Positions 1-11,944 of a stretch of 64,000 nt of DNA are shown here, piece by piece. Both the position numbers and the translations under genes were made by a program. The DNA comes from Echria macrotheca (Eukaryota > Ascomycota > Sordariomycetes > Sordariales > Schizotheciaceae): NCBI GenBank assembly GCA_030411725.1, contig MU839831.1, positions 1,302,001 to 1,366,000 of the forward strand, read 5' to 3'. The notes below the pieces were generated by a model, which worked only from the letters and a program-made list of their open reading frames with translations, was not told where the DNA came from and made no database searches. How positions within the stretch are numbered: position 1 is the first letter of the stretch; every line of letters starts with the position of its first letter.

Positions 1-113
1 GAGAAAAAAAAAAGAAAAACAAGAAAAACAAGAAAAACATCGTGGAAACATAAGTTGCTTGACAAATATGACAGGTTTCAATCCATTCCCTCGGACCGGT
101 ACCGATCCCACCA

Positions 114-593
114 CTATTCCGTACCTTGTGGCCTTGGTTGAATACTGCAGCTGACGCTGCCTCCAGGGACTGAGTCATAGATAGCATCGGCATATCTGTG
201 CCAGTCTATCCCGGCTTGATGTGGAAGACGGCTTCCCTTAAGCCAATTCCCAAGAGTCGTGGCCATGGACGCAGCCGCCATCCGACAGACGAAATCTTCC
301 TTCCCCAGGTAATAAACAGTAGACTCCATGATCTCATAGTATTCAAGCCGATCTTTAAGCTGTACATGTAATCCCCATGTTTGGATTGGCACGACGCTGC
401 GCCTACAACTTTGCACGAAGTCGTCGTGCCAAGATCTTCGACAGTAGTGCATTGGTCGGCAATCCTCTCCCACGCTCTCTGGGTCTTGATCAATGTATTT
501 GGCGCAAGTGTCGGACGCCCAAGCGTCCTTTCCGGGGCTGAAAGATACTCTGATATATCGATCCAGGCTTTTGATCATCTCCTCTTGAGCCAT
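114..593 (-). CDS. Hypothetical protein, possibly a 3' exon
   Basis: An open frame of 159 codons runs from an ATG at 593 to a stop at 114. I do not recognise the family. The peptide is soluble-looking, mixed alpha/beta in composition, has five to six scattered cysteines and several Tyr/Trp residues, and has no signal peptide or membrane segment. The frame stays open upstream of the ATG to about 647 without another ATG, and a CATCAG acceptor-like sequence lies just 5' of the ATG. It could therefore be the last exon of a longer gene rather than a complete one. The window edge does not truncate it. The main alternative is a chance ORF. Confidence 0.35.
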   Translation of the reverse strand: MAQEEMIKSLDRYIRVSFSPGKDAWASDTCAKYIDQDPESVGEDCRPMHYCRRSWHDDFVQSCRRSVVPIQTWGLHVQLKDRLEYYEIMESTVYYLGKEDFVCRMAAASMATTLGNWLKGSRLPHQAGIDWHRYADAIYDSVPGGSVSCSIQPRPQGTE

Positions 594-1021
594 GTACTGA
601 TGTGATAGTGACACGCTAGGGCCCGGAGCGATAGCATGGCCTTGCACTGCGAACCGTGGTGCGAAATCATTTGGCCGGTTGCCGTGTGTTTTTTTTCTCG
701 CTTGCGTTTGCCGGATGCTGGTTGCCAGATCAAGCCATGACCGGCAGTCCGAGTCCGGTTCAGTCTCAGAACCACCTGCCTAGACCGGCATCGCAAGCTC
801 CAGCCATGGCCCATCAACGGACCAATGAACCCCCGCATTCGACAGCCTGTTACGACGCTGATGACGCCGGCCTGGCCGCCTGTATGACTCGTCTCGCCAC
901 GTAACCATTAATACCCCTTTGACTTCTAAACGCAATAAAAACACCAACCCCATCATTAACGCCAACACGCAGACCTCTATCAAGGCCTCAGCGGAGTCCT
1001 CGCCCCAAAATCAGCACCGAA
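594..1021. other. Intergenic, promoter side of the GNAT gene
   Basis: No convincing coding frame is seen. The last 100 bases before the ATG at 1022 are C/A-rich and G-poor on the plus strand, as is usual for a fungal 5' leader. Confidence 0.5.
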
Positions 1022-1675
1022 ATGACCACACCTCAACCCCAATTCCACATCCGCGACGCCGTCTCCTCCCCCTCCAATACCGACGCCCACTACATCCTCT
1101 CAGCCTTCGACTCCTGCATCCCGCACCTCGCCACCATCGGCAGCGCCACGCAATGGGGCTCCGAACCTTTCTCCTCCCGCCCCAACATTCTCAGCCGTCC
1201 CGTCTCCGCCATCGCCGCGGCGGAGACGTATCGCACCAAGGGCGAGGGTGATCCTGTACGGGTGTTTATTATTGAAGTTCCCGGGGGTCCGGAACAGGAG
1301 AATATCCAACTCGGCGCGGCAATCTACAAGGCGAATTGGTTTCCAGAGTACATCAAATCCCAGCCTCAATTCCGAGACGCGGTCAAGGCACAGAAGAAGT
1401 GGATGTACCTTGACATGCTGGTGACGGAATTCAGCGCTAGAACGGAAGGCAAGCGGAAGGGCGCCGGCGCGGCGCTGGTCAGGAGAGGCAGGGAGTGGGC
1501 GCGGGAGGAAGGGTTTGATGTCATGTATGTTGATTGCTGGGCGGGGAATGAAGGAAAGCTGGTGCGGTTTTATGAGAGCCAAGGGTTCAAGCGCGTGGGC
1601 GCGTTTGAAGTGGAGAAACCGGACACGGGGGAGAAGTGGCCGGGCATGTTCTTGAAGATGGACTTGACCCGGTAA
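1022..1675 (+). CDS. GNAT-family N-acetyltransferase
   Basis: This is a single-exon gene of 217 aa. It probably transfers an acetyl group from acetyl-CoA to an amine or amino-group substrate in the cytosol; the substrate cannot be read from sequence. The C-terminal half has the GNAT layout: a strand ending LDMLVTEF (about residues 120-130), a Gly-rich acetyl-CoA-binding turn (KRKGAGAALVRRG, about 142-155), a following helix, then the strand DVMYVDCWAGNEG and the typical end FYESQGFKRVGAFEVE. The length is normal for fungal members. The ATG at 1022 follows a C/A-rich leader and precedes the conserved core by a normal distance. Its neighbour, the beta-lactamase-like gene, is convergent and only about 150 bp away. 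No intron is needed. Confidence 0.9.
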   Translation: MTTPQPQFHIRDAVSSPSNTDAHYILSAFDSCIPHLATIGSATQWGSEPFSSRPNILSRPVSAIAAAETYRTKGEGDPVRVFIIEVPGGPEQENIQLGAAIYKANWFPEYIKSQPQFRDAVKAQKKWMYLDMLVTEFSARTEGKRKGAGAALVRRGREWAREEGFDVMYVDCWAGNEGKLVRFYESQGFKRVGAFEVEKPDTGEKWPGMFLKMDLTR

Positions 1676-1828
1676 GATCGGCGATGTTCCTGCCTATTTT
1701 GCTGCCTCGCGCCAGACCCTTTTTTTGTGTAGCCATCGGGCGTCGAACCAACAATGGGTCATGACGGAGGAAACCACAATTTGACTGATTTTGTTCTTCA
1801 AATTAACATACACATGATTACATCGCCA

Positions 1829-3839
1829 TCACCCAACCCGATCCATCCGTAACCTCAGTGCCGCATTCTCCACAGCCGTCACCTTCCCACTCGCATCCAA
1901 ATCAAAGATGAACAAATCCAGCGGCCGACTGCCATACACCACAGCCGTGACGCCCACCCACGTCGCGCAGTCCGACGCATAGCTCCCATTCATCGGCGGC
2001 CCGCTGAGATCCTCAAACACGGCCTTGAACGCGACCCGACTGCCCCCGTCGGCCGTCTTATCCTGCAGCCCCGTCGGATACAGCCTGACGCTCGGCTTCA
2101 TGCTCGAGAAGTAGTCGCTGCTGATATTCGACCCCATGGCCGCCGCGATGACCGACATGTCGGTGCCGTTGGAGAACCAGTTGAACACGCCGAGCCCGGG
2201 GTTGTCGTCGTCGGCGGCGATGGTGACGGTCGAGTTTAGCCGGGTCGGGGCGGTGCTGGTGTCGTTTAGTGATCGGCGGCGTCGCCGGTCGAAGCGGCCC
2301 AGCGTTGTGTTGTAGGCCGCTGTCGAGTTGGATGCTGTTGTTAGGTTGCCCATGTAGCGGTAGGTGCCGCCAAATGTGATGTTGGCTTGGGTTCGGGCTG
2401 TGTACATGATTGTTGGGACCATGACGCTGGTCAGCGCCTCGGCTATGCTCATGGTTAGTCCGCCGGGGGGTTGGCCGGCTATGAGGATGCTGTAGCCCAT
2501 GTCGAGGTCGGGCAGGACCGCAAAGAGGGTGTTGTAGGACCCGATCGAACCCGCTTTGTTGTATGTGTGGGTGAATTGGTAGTATGAGGAGTCTGGTCGC
2601 TGTTAGCTGAAGCTGTCCCAGGCTGAAGTCCATGGAGACGCACTTTGGGTGAGATCAATCCGCCGGATACCCCATGGCATGCCGACCATGGCCTTCGGGT
2701 CCGATGTGAAGGAGAAGGGTTTCATCCAGCGGCGGGTCACTGCCGGCTTCAGCAGTGTTGACCGTAGGATAGCGCGGCCAAGACTTGAGAGGTCGCTAGA
2801 TGATGTGTACATGTTACCGGTCCTGCGTGTGTCGATTAGTAAAGCCTGAAGGCCACTGGATAGGGGAACCTACGCCCATTCCTCTCCTAAATCGCCGGCC
2901 CACGAGGTAGAGTTTCTATTCCCTGGTATCACCCCGAACGAGTCACTCGGTGGCGACATGAAGGTATGATCAAGACCTAGAGGGTCGAGCACGGTTTCCT
3001 TCATCAAAGTCTTGAAGCTCTTTCCCGTAATCTTTTCGGCTATAAAGGACAGCAGGGTGAATCCAAGATCCGAGTACACCGGAGTGGAAAACGGCAGCTC
3101 GGAAGGTGGCAGTCTTCCTAACCCCTGGTACAGCTGAGTTCGGTTGCAAGTCGGGTTGTGTCCACAGGGAGGAAACTGCGTGACCGGCACTGGCGGGTAG
3201 CCCATCTTGTAGAGGTCATCCAGGGGAACCTGGTAAGCAAGTTCTCCGAGTATAGAATCTGTATAATGTTAGTGCGGATTTCAACACAACGAGTATGTGC
3301 TTACAATCACGGATTAGACCGGATGTCTGTGTTGCCAGCGACCCTATCGTGATCGACTCCCAGTCCGGCGTGAAGATATTGGAATCGCTCCCGTTCCGTG
3401 CGAGCTCTTCAATCTCGGGCAGGTACTTGGTTATTGGCTCGTTCATGATACCGTCGCCCACGCTAGCCAGGAATGTCAAGATGGTAAACATCTTGGTTAT
3501 ACTGCCGATCCTATACACCGAGTCTCCATTCACCTGGCGCACCCCCGTTGTGTTGCTGTTCTGTAGGTTTGGTGCCGTCCAGTAGCGTGACCATAGTGGC
3601 CTATCCTCGGCACCGGAGAAGATCTCGACCGAAAACGAGAAAGCATCGGACCGTGAGGTGTTGTCGTGCTCAATGTACTTTGTGAATACATCGTCGAGCA
3701 GCTGGGCGGCATACTTCACGGCTGGGTCCTGGAGGAGCTGTTTTGGCTTGGGGAACTGCGTTCCATAGAGCGGGCAGTTCTGCTTGGCTTCCACCCTCGA
3801 GTTGGAGAGTAAAAGTCCCGCTAATAATACGGACCACAT
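1829..3839 (-). CDS. Secreted beta-lactamase-like serine hydrolase
   Basis: The four-exon gene is complement(1829..2592, 2644..2822, 2874..3258, 3305..3839), giving 620 aa. Introns are 46, 51 and 51 nt with GT-AG ends, and a CTAAC or CTAAT branch is visible in two of them. The N-terminus is a signal peptide (hydrophobic from about residue 3 to 12, cut near VEA), so the enzyme should be secreted. Class C beta-lactamase/PBP motifs are present: SITK with Ser113 as nucleophile and Lys116; a Tyr motif in the form Y-S-D rather than the usual Y-x-N; and a C-terminal KAG-x2-G segment in place of KTG. Fungal members hydrolyse esters, amides or lactone-like compounds; the true substrate is unknown. Several N-x-S/T sites support an extracellular location. 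Divergence at the second and third motifs makes penicillin hydrolysis uncertain. Confidence 0.9.
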
Positions 3840-5472
3840 GATGATGTTTTTTGGAGGCGCGCTTTCGAGCTACCGGAGATCCAGCGGTCGGGATCCCATA
3901 TCGCATTTGTAGTTCTTCCACTCTTCTCGCTTATAGTGATCTTGCCTCTGACTGGCTACCCGGGGGTCCTGTCCAGCGTTCCATCGGTGTATGTTCGCCA
4001 GCCGTTGGAGAGGAGAGGGTCTAGAACTGATTAACAGAAAATGGCCGGAAGGAAGCCAAGAACGCCAAGCGATGTTGCATTATCATTTACCTGGCAGAGG
4101 GAACGAGGTGGGGACAGCTTGAGAAATGGGACCGTATATCGCTGTCTTGGGATTTCCCGTACAGAACGTGATCCTAATCTGTGGGCCGTATCCAGGCTCG
4201 ATTGAACCGGGCCTTTGGTACCGTGCTGAACCAGGTTCTCCGCCCGCTGTCTTCGGCGCAGAATGCTATGGGAATCACCAGAGAGAGCCTCGAGGGCATT
4301 TAGCCTAGAAACCCGAGGCGCCCAAAATAGCTCCTATAGTACCAACTCATCCGGGCTGATATTGTTTTGGATAAAATTTCTGGGTTCCATGCCTCCGCCG
4401 TCCGGACCTGGCCCGAATTGTCTGATGATCGTCTAGTGTCTGTATATGGTATTTAAGCCCGGCCTGTCAACACTCATTCTACCGTTTTTACCCGTCTTTC
4501 GCGATGCCCAGGAGAAATCATCATGTTGTCATAGACCGGGCCATCCCACGCAGTAGCTAGGATCCCACCCGAAGACCGTACCGATTGGCCTGTCAGGCAA
4601 CTAGAGACACATTGTCAACACACCCTACTCGCTTGCTACCGCTGGGTTGTTGTTCGAGCACACATCACGACTAGGCGACGTCCCGAGACAGGTTCCGATT
4701 GGCTGAACTGGTAACTCGCTTCGTCTGACCTCTCGACTTTTTACATTTATTTATCAATAGGATACCTGACCCGGTCGTTGATTGAACGCCTTGACACTAA
4801 TGAGGAGAGCCAAACGGGGATGGCATGGTGAAGACGTTACATTGCAAGAGGACACCAGCCCTGGGATAGACTAAAACTCAGGGGAACACATGTGTAGTAT
4901 CAACCACCTTCCCAATCCGGCTTGCTGCACGGCTCGGGGATAAGGGTAGATATCTTGAATCCACGTCCAATATCAATCCCGTAGACTACCCGTCACCTAA
5001 AATAGTATAGGGTTTGTTTAGGGAAGACGCCACAATGAGGAAGAAGACGACCGTGCTTGAAAGAAGTCTCATTACAAAAGCTGGAAACGAAAGACGAACG
5101 AGAATCAAGAGCTAGCTCTGGCAACGGTTGTTTAATAAGTCTCTGAAATCCGGAATTAAACGCCCCAAGGAAACTATTAAATTGAGTGATGGGCCGACGT
5201 GGGCACAGAAGGCCGAAAATATACAGAGTAAATCTGCGTAGTTGAGGCGTATGACTAGGTATCTTGTGGCGTCCAGCCCCGCGGCTGCCGATGAAGCAGA
5301 CCTTCATTCCAAACCCAAACCGCCAAGTACCTTGCGTACCTACAATGGCCAACTTGCCAAACCCAGACTGGAATCCAACCTCCAAGGGTCGGATCCAGCA
5401 TTACCCAGTATTATCCAGCCTGGTATTATTCATTACCAACATTACTCATATCAACCCCGCAACCTCCACCCC
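3840..5472. other. Intergenic, 1.6 kb
   Basis: Only short, composition-poor frames are present on either strand and none shows a family motif or a plausible splice pattern. It contains the promoter of the beta-lactamase-like gene on its left side and the 3' end of the fasciclin gene on its right. Confidence 0.5.
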
Positions 5473-6748
5473 CTAGATATTAAAAATGGCGCCCAGAAAC
5501 CCGAACAAAATCAGCAACACCATGTCGACCGTGTCCATGACGCCAGACCCGGTAACGACCGGCCCCACTGTGATCGTCGCCGTAACCGCTCTCGACGTTG
5601 AAGACAGCGGTGGCGGTGGAACAACAACCCCAGTCGTGAACGGCACGCCGCCTGTCGCACTCGCCCCGCTGAACTCCGGCGCCTGCGTCGAGGCAGTAGG
5701 ATCCGGCGTCGCCTCGCTATTCTCCGGATTCAGGACCCTAAATCTGTCAGCCAACACGCCCCTAAACAATAGTAGGGACAAAAGGAAAAGAAAGGAACTG
5801 TAGAGACAAAAAAAAAAAAAAAAAGAACGGAATAATATGGAGTACGCACGCATCAATAAAATGCAACACCCCATTAGCAATCAACACATCCGCCTCGACC
5901 ACCCTCGCCCCATTAACAAACATCCCCCCCTCCTCCGCCGCCAGAAAAGTCAAACTCGTCCCCTGCGTCGCCACAGCCGTCCCGTTGCCCATCATCCCGC
6001 TATACATAACCGCCCCCTGAACAACATGATAAGCCAGCACATTCGTGAACTGGTCATCCGTCATATCCGCAACCAAACTCCCGACCGCCTCGAACGCGGC
6101 ATTCGTCGGCGCGAACACCGTCACCTCCCCCGCGGCATCTAACCCATCGCCCATCCCGGACTCGCGGATCGCGCCCACGGCGGCGGTCATATTCCTCGCC
6201 AGCAGCGTGTCCGACAGACTCGCAGGGAGACTGAGCATCCCGTCGATGATGTGCACCGTGCCGCCGGTGAAGTTGTAGTCGCGCGTCTGGATCGTCGTGC
6301 CCGCGCCCCCGCCGGAGTACAGAATCACCTCGTCCGATTCCAGGAGCTGGGCGACGACGCGCTGTCCGCCGGAGACGTTGGCGTACGCCGAGGAGTTGAG
6401 GAGCGTGCGGATGACGAGCGGTTCCGTGCTGGCGGTGAGCTGGGAGGCGTAGTACGTCCCGTTGAGGACGTGGTAGCTTAGCAGGGCGGTGAGATATGCC
6501 GGGTCGGACGAGACGCGGTCGACGACCTCGTCGGGGAGCGAGGATAGGGCGGCGTTGCTGGGGGCGAGCACGGTGATGTCGGGCGTGCTGCTGAAGGCGT
6601 TGAAGAGGGCTTGTTGCTGCTCGAGGAAGCCGTTGAGGATGGAGAGGGTTGCGTTTTGGGCTGCCAGCATCTCGGCTAGTGTCATGGCGGTTACGGGGGA
6701 GGACAGCGCCGCTGTTGCGGCGAAGGATATGAGGTTGTGTGGACGCAT
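5473..6748 (-). CDS. GPI-anchored fasciclin (FAS1) domain protein
   Basis: The two-exon gene is complement(5473..5737, 5850..6748), giving 387 aa. The start at 6748 was preferred to an in-frame ATG six codons upstream because it puts a clean signal peptide at the N-terminus. Two FAS1 domains follow (about 25-165 and 170-305). Each has the H1 motif (TVLAPSNAA / TVFAPTNAA), the Tyr-His motif (SYHVLNG / AYHVVQG) and the closing H2 motif (GTVHIIDGML / GVLHFIDAVL). The 112-nt intron falls inside the second H2 motif, and splicing restores IDAVLNP exactly. The tail is Ser/Thr/Pro-rich and ends in a hydrophobic stretch (about 20 residues from MVLLILFG) without charged residues after it, which fits a GPI signal. 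The role is probably cell-wall or surface adhesion. An 18-base A tract on the plus strand lies inside the intron. Confidence 0.92.
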
Positions 6749-7733
6749 TTTGTGCTCTCTATACACGGGGGCTATCGGGGGAAGTTTTGAAAAGTAAGAA
6801 CAGAAGAGAGGTTTGAAGGAACGTTTGAGACACTACAATGATGGAGGTACCAGCCAGGAATTAAAAAACGATAATGAAAGTATGAGACGTGAATAAAGGG
6901 TTGGGGATGAGCAAGGAAGAATGTGCGATGCGAGTTGTCTTGGATCTTCGAAAGGCTATGTATGATTCAAAGACTCTGAGAATTTGAACTACGCGTTTAT
7001 ATACATCGACCCCGTAAGCCGTATCACGGAGGGGAAGTTGAACGTTCCTCGACCGAGGTCCCTCCTGCGTCGGTGGCGAAAAGATCGGGGCCTCGATCAC
7101 CCGTCCCCGAGTGAGTGCCCGAGGTCTGGTTGGAGGGAGAGACGTGACCATTATCAAGTGTTTGTTTCAGCCTCGGTGTCTGAAGATCGGATAAGTGCGT
7201 GGCGCTGGCATCCAGGAAACACTGGTGTTTTAGGGGAGAAGACTGGCAAAGACCGCTGATGAGAAACAGCACAAATGTATTCAAAAACAATGCCAGCCGA
7301 TCATGTTCAGGACCAGTTGGTCAACGGACAGATATATCAATGAACGAGCTGAGGAGGCCAACGACGCGTATACAACAAACGATAAACTTAGAAGTTCAAG
7401 CCCCAGCTATCTTGGGAACAGTTTCCGCCTCAGCTTTCTGGTCCTTGTCCCATTTTTGGTATCCGGACTTCACACAGCCCGAGCGCCTTAGTGTCAAGCG
7501 GGCTCCAAGTGTCTGCATTTGCCATAACACGAGCTCTCGGGTCGGTCCGGGCCGTAGAGGCTCCGATGACCGAATCATCAGTGGCTGCACAGGACGTTGG
7601 CAGCGTTGCTGACGGAAACCGGGGTTTCGAAAGACTAAACGTCGACATTCGAGCGACGACAAGTCGCGTCATTGATGCAAACCCCAGGCAACACGGATGC
7701 ATTACATGTATTAAAATTAGATTTATACTCGCC
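6749..7733. other. Intergenic, about 1 kb
   Basis: It holds the fasciclin promoter and the 3' flank of the lectin-like gene. Several overlapping frames of 60-220 codons exist on both strands, but they are mutual shadows with no motif and are not called. Confidence 0.5.
6996..7003 (-). promoter_or_regulatory. TATA-like box of the fasciclin gene
   Basis: TATATAAA reads on the minus strand about 250 bp upstream of the fasciclin ATG at 6748. The distance allows a leader of about 200 bases. This is a sequence match only. Confidence 0.35.
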
Positions 7734-9418
7734 TCACGCCGGCCCAAGCCTGAACCACTTGGCCGACATGGAGCCCCCATCAGAGAACCACTGCCTCGCT
7801 CCCCACTTGTACCCAGACCCGACCGTTACGGCCGTGTGGATGATCGTCCCGTTTGGCCCGAGACCGAAAATGACCGCCTCCCCGCGCTGGCGGTCCATCA
7901 TAACGATCCTCGGAGCGCTATTGAAATACCCCCCCAGAGAATCCCAGTCGGTGCCCCAAACCCCGTCGATGCGAGCCTTGTGCCATACCTGCGCGTCAGT
8001 GCCGACTACGACAACATCGACCCTCGAGGAACCCGTCGCAACGGCCGCAGAGGCCGACTGGAAATCCCCACCAAGGTCGATGCCCTCGGTGAAAGCTCCC
8101 GTCGCGCGAATCCAGCTCTGCGTCCAGAGCGTGCCATTCTCGGCAACACCGAATAAGTCGGCCCGGTCAGGGGTCGACACGATGGCTGGATCGCCACGCA
8201 GCGAGCCCGTCGCGTTGACCCAGCCGCTCCACTCAGCCGTAACGTTATCCCACTTCTTGAAAGTAAAACTATAGCCTGGCTTCCCGCGGCCATACGCGAC
8301 CAGGTCGATGCGTTGCACGCCGCCCTCGTTGACACACGCCATGTCGACCGTACTTGACGCGTAGCTACCCAGCTGCTCCCACTTGCCGAATTGCGCCGGC
8401 AACCAGTTTACCCCGTCGTCCACATGCTTCTGGTACACGTCGCTCCCGCCGTCCAACACCAAGACGTGCAGGTTGTCGCGTGCCCGGCTGCATACCGTCA
8501 CGGCCGTTGACGCCCGCCCGCCGAGATTCGTGTACTCCTTCTCCCAGACGCCGTTCTGGAACGTCTTGAAACGTACCGACTTATCCTCGGCCCAGACGCC
8601 AAAGACATCAACGCGTCCATCCCGCATTGACGCCGCCGCTGGCTGGCTGATGAAATTGCCGCCCAGAGAGGTCCACTCGGACTCCCAGGACCCATTGGAA
8701 ACCGCCCGAACCCAAATGGCGCTGTCCGAACCGAGCGCAAACAGGAACGTCGTCGCTGGTGTCGCGAACTGCGCCGTGGCCAACAGTTGGGGGCAAACTG
8801 TCCCTTGGCATGTCGACAGCGGCGTCTCTCCGGCCGCAGGCGTGGGAAACGCGATGGGAGTCCCGAAAGCAGCAGCCGGCGTCCCCGGCTTGTCCGGTGT
8901 GGGTGAGGAAGTGCTGGTGCTAGAACCGCCTGTCGCAGAGCCGGGGGATCTATCGCCGACGTGTCAGATCGGAACCATATAACCCCAGGACGCTAGATCA
9001 CGTACGGAGTAACTTACTTGTTTTTGCTCAGGACGACGCCGAGCGTAATAGCTACGACAGCAAGAATCGCCACGACAGCGACCACGCCGAGTATTATGGG
9101 ATTGCGCCCCCGTCTATACCAACTCTTCCGCTGTGTCGCGACGGTTCCCGAGTCCCCTGTTTGCTCTGCCGTCTCTTCTGGGGCGTCGTGGGGTGGGGAA
9201 AGGTTGGTTTGCGAGACGGCGGCCGGCTTGTCACGCTTCGGATCGGCGACCACGGTGGGATCGATGAGGAACTTGTCGTTTTGCGACGCCCTCACCTCGG
9301 GCAGCGCGGTCGCATCGCGGAAGCTCGGAATGACCTCGGGGAGGGTCGAATAGGCTGGACCGTCGGTGTGGCCTGGGACGTGAGGATGCGCTGTCGCGTC
9401 GCCATTTCGCTGTGTCAT
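7734..9418 (-). CDS. Single-pass membrane protein with PLL-like lectin propeller
   Basis: The two-exon gene is complement(7734..8949, 9018..9418), giving 538 aa, with a 68-nt intron. Residues 1 to about 100 are a hydrophilic, probably cytosolic, domain without a signal peptide. A basic patch (RKSWYRRGR) then precedes one membrane segment (about 107-130, IILGVV to LGVVL), followed by a Ser/Thr/Pro linker and a large domain. The positive-inside rule predicts a type II protein with the large domain outside. That domain repeats the pattern W..SLGG, then a hydrophobic strand pair, then DVFG; SLGG/NLGG/DLGG/SLGG are visible in four repeats. This is the pattern of PLL-type and fungal fucose-lectin-like beta-propellers. 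The protein probably binds glycans at the cell surface. Sugar specificity is not readable. The start at 9418 is the first ATG that gives the short N-terminal domain; the upstream frame lacks a good ATG context. Confidence 0.84.
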
Positions 9419-10816
9419 GGTCACGACTCCATGAAGTCGAAAACCAACAGCCTGGGAGGACGGGATGATTGCTGACGGCGAGCCATGTCGAAATTGGTGG
9501 CGTCTCTGCAACTTTTGTTTCCTGCGAGCAGGATTCTTGGCACATTTTAGCTCTGCCTGGCAGTCCGAGGGGTAAACCGAGATTCGGCGCCTGGGTTTCG
9601 GGTTTAGCGTCAACAACGGCTGCGCCTAAACCGACCAATGGTACGTGCCATTGAGCGCTGGAGGATTCGATAAGCTGACCAGCCCGACGATATTCTCAAT
9701 CATATCCCACCCACCTTGGGGGCTGTTCTCGTGTTCGCGTGACTAGAAGGGTGATGCCTCAACCCTAACCCTTTCTCCGCCAAGGAGTCATCCACCAACG
9801 TCCGCCAAGAAATCGCCGGCGACGGAGACGACATTACTCGAAATTCAGTTGGGTTGATTGCGGAAAGAGTCGGTGGTGGATTTCCTGGCTCTGTGGTGGT
9901 CGACTGCCGAGAAGAATCGGAGGGGAATGTGTGTGGCCTGGGTGAAAGATGCCCCTCAGCACGTCCTGAAAAGAAGGTCTCAGGGAGTGTACCTTCCTGA
10001 AACTGAAATTTCTGACCGTGTAGTCAGGATTCTCCAACATCTCGACCGTATTCCTAAGCTGCTGCAATATGCTTAACCTCTTCATTCCCAAGCTGATAAA
10101 TGGCTGAACGATGTAGACGGCCAGGGAACCTGGATACATGTACGCGATCCGTAATCTCGTATTGCCCCTTTTGGGTCACGGCATACAGTGTATCTGTAGA
10201 CAGCGATAATGCAGTTCACATTGCGTGCTCTGGCACGGAATGTCCCGAGCCAGTGCCCCTCGATGGCCATTTGTAATCTGCATGCAGGGAGGCGTCGAGG
10301 CCTTCTCGCGACTTGCTTACGTATTAACCGACGGTTTCAGCGCCTGGCACAAAGCAGCCATGATTGGGCTGGATATCGACACCACGGGATATGCGGGGTG
10401 CTTATCAAATGTGTGCACCTACTGGCAGGTGCGATTGGCGATCTTCCCCTCAGCATGTCCAAGCAACTGTTGCACTGCTGCGCCGCCGTTTCTCGGGGCC
10501 GCCGCCGGGCTTCCAGAAGCGGCATCACAAAGCATTGCCGGCCGACTATGATGGGACGGCAGCAGAAGTGCCAAGAGCGGGTTGTAGAGTTGAGATGGCA
10601 TATAAAACATGCGTCTTGGGCGCGCTCAATTTCAGAATCAGTCATTCAGATCATCCAGTCTTGCACTCATCGAGACGTTTCAGTCCAAGAGCAACAAATC
10701 CATACTAAACTCGGCAACTGCGAGCATCATCGCCAACTGCCAGCATCATTGGACTGCGTTCATTGACCATTGACTCCCAACCCCGCTTTCGGATCCCAAC
10801 ACCAACCGAATCAAAC
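9419..10816. other. Intergenic between two divergent genes, 1.4 kb
   Basis: The lectin-like gene runs left and the reductase runs right from this stretch. Frames of about 100-185 codons occur on both strands, but none has a recognisable motif or a partner exon, so I see no supported gene. Confidence 0.45.
10601..10607 (+). promoter_or_regulatory. TATA-like box of the GRE2-like reductase
   Basis: TATAAAA lies 216 bp upstream of the ATG at 10817. It is the only strong TATA match in this promoter and is followed by a C/T-rich leader. Confidence 0.4.
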
Positions 10817-11944
10817 ATGCCTCTCACCCTTCTCACCGGTGCCAACTCTTTTGTTGGCGCACACGTCATCAACTCCCTTCTCACGGCCGGCCACAAGGTT
10901 ATTGGAACTGTCCGCCGCGAGAACCTCATCGACTCAATTCTAGCTCTCCACCCCGAGGCTCAGGGAAACCTCGAGCTCATCGTCGTCAAAGATTACGCCG
11001 TCGAGAGCAACTGGGATGATGTTTTCAAGAAGTACCCATTTGACCACGTGCGTCTCTCCTGCGAATGGCAGCATGTGGGAAGACAGTGCTAATATGCAAT
11101 TTAAGATTGTCCACGTAGCCGCGCCTCTTCTGGATGCGCCGGGCAACACCGATTATGATCGTGACTTCCTGAAGCCAACTGTTGATGGGTGCGTCTAGAG
11201 TCTGACAATCAGTAAACTCGCAAGCTGATAAGTGATAGCAACCTTGCCCTCCTCCGCTCAGCTCATCGCAATGCGTCGAACCTCAAGTCGGTGGTCGTAA
11301 CCGGCTCTGTCAACGCCTTGACAACAGGCATGCCCGACGAGCTCAAGGACCCGCTGACCAACGAGACCTGGCTGGCCATCACGCAGGAGGAAGCGCGCAA
11401 AGCCAACAATGCCTACATCTCTTACTGCAGCGCCAAGAAGGAGGGAGAACTGGCGATCTGGGACTTCGTCAAGACCGAGAAGCCCGCTTTCAGCATCACG
11501 GTGCTCCTGCCAGCCCTGATTTTCGGACCCCCGCTGCAGCCACTCGCCCACGGCGTCAAGAGCCTCAACTACAGCACCAACGTCATCTACAGCTTCTTCA
11601 ACGGCTCCAACACCACCATCCCCGCTACCTCGTTCCCCTCCTTCGTTGACGTCCGCGATCTTGCGGATGCCCACGTCAAGTCGTTGACCAACGCTGCCGC
11701 GGCGAACAAGCGCCTCCTCATCAACGGCAAGCCCATGACCTACACCATGCTCGTGCACGCGCTTGCCAAGGTCCCTGAGCTGGAGGGCCGGCTGCCGGCT
11801 GACAGCGGCGAGGACAAGAACGTGACGTTTGCGAAGCTCGAGGCTGAAAAGGACAATGAGGTGCTCGGAGTAGAGTTCCATACTGTCGAGCAGACCATGG
11901 CGGATACTGCCAAGCGCATTTTGGAATTGGAGGCGCAGGCCTAG
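10817..11944 (+). CDS. NAD(P)-dependent extended SDR, GRE2-like reductase
   Basis: The three-exon gene (10817..11047, 11106..11188, 11239..11944) gives 339 aa. Introns are 58 and 50 nt. The N-terminal dinucleotide-binding motif TGANSFVGAH (about residues 7-16) and the catalytic Y-C-S-A-K (YxxxK) with an upstream Ser-x-x-Asn region identify an extended short-chain dehydrogenase. The best fit is the group of yeast Gre2 methylglyoxal/isovaleraldehyde reductases and plant cinnamyl-alcohol/flavanone reductases, which act on small aldehydes or ketones with NADPH in the cytosol. Length matches that group. ATG choice: an in-frame ATG 18 codons upstream would only add a disordered leader, and the chosen Met sits two residues before the first beta strand. 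The substrate is not determinable from sequence. Confidence 0.92.

Noticed and set aside
10209..10766. A 185-codon frame before the reductase
   Set aside because: Cys/His/Arg-rich with no motif; it overlaps the TATA box and leader of the reductase.
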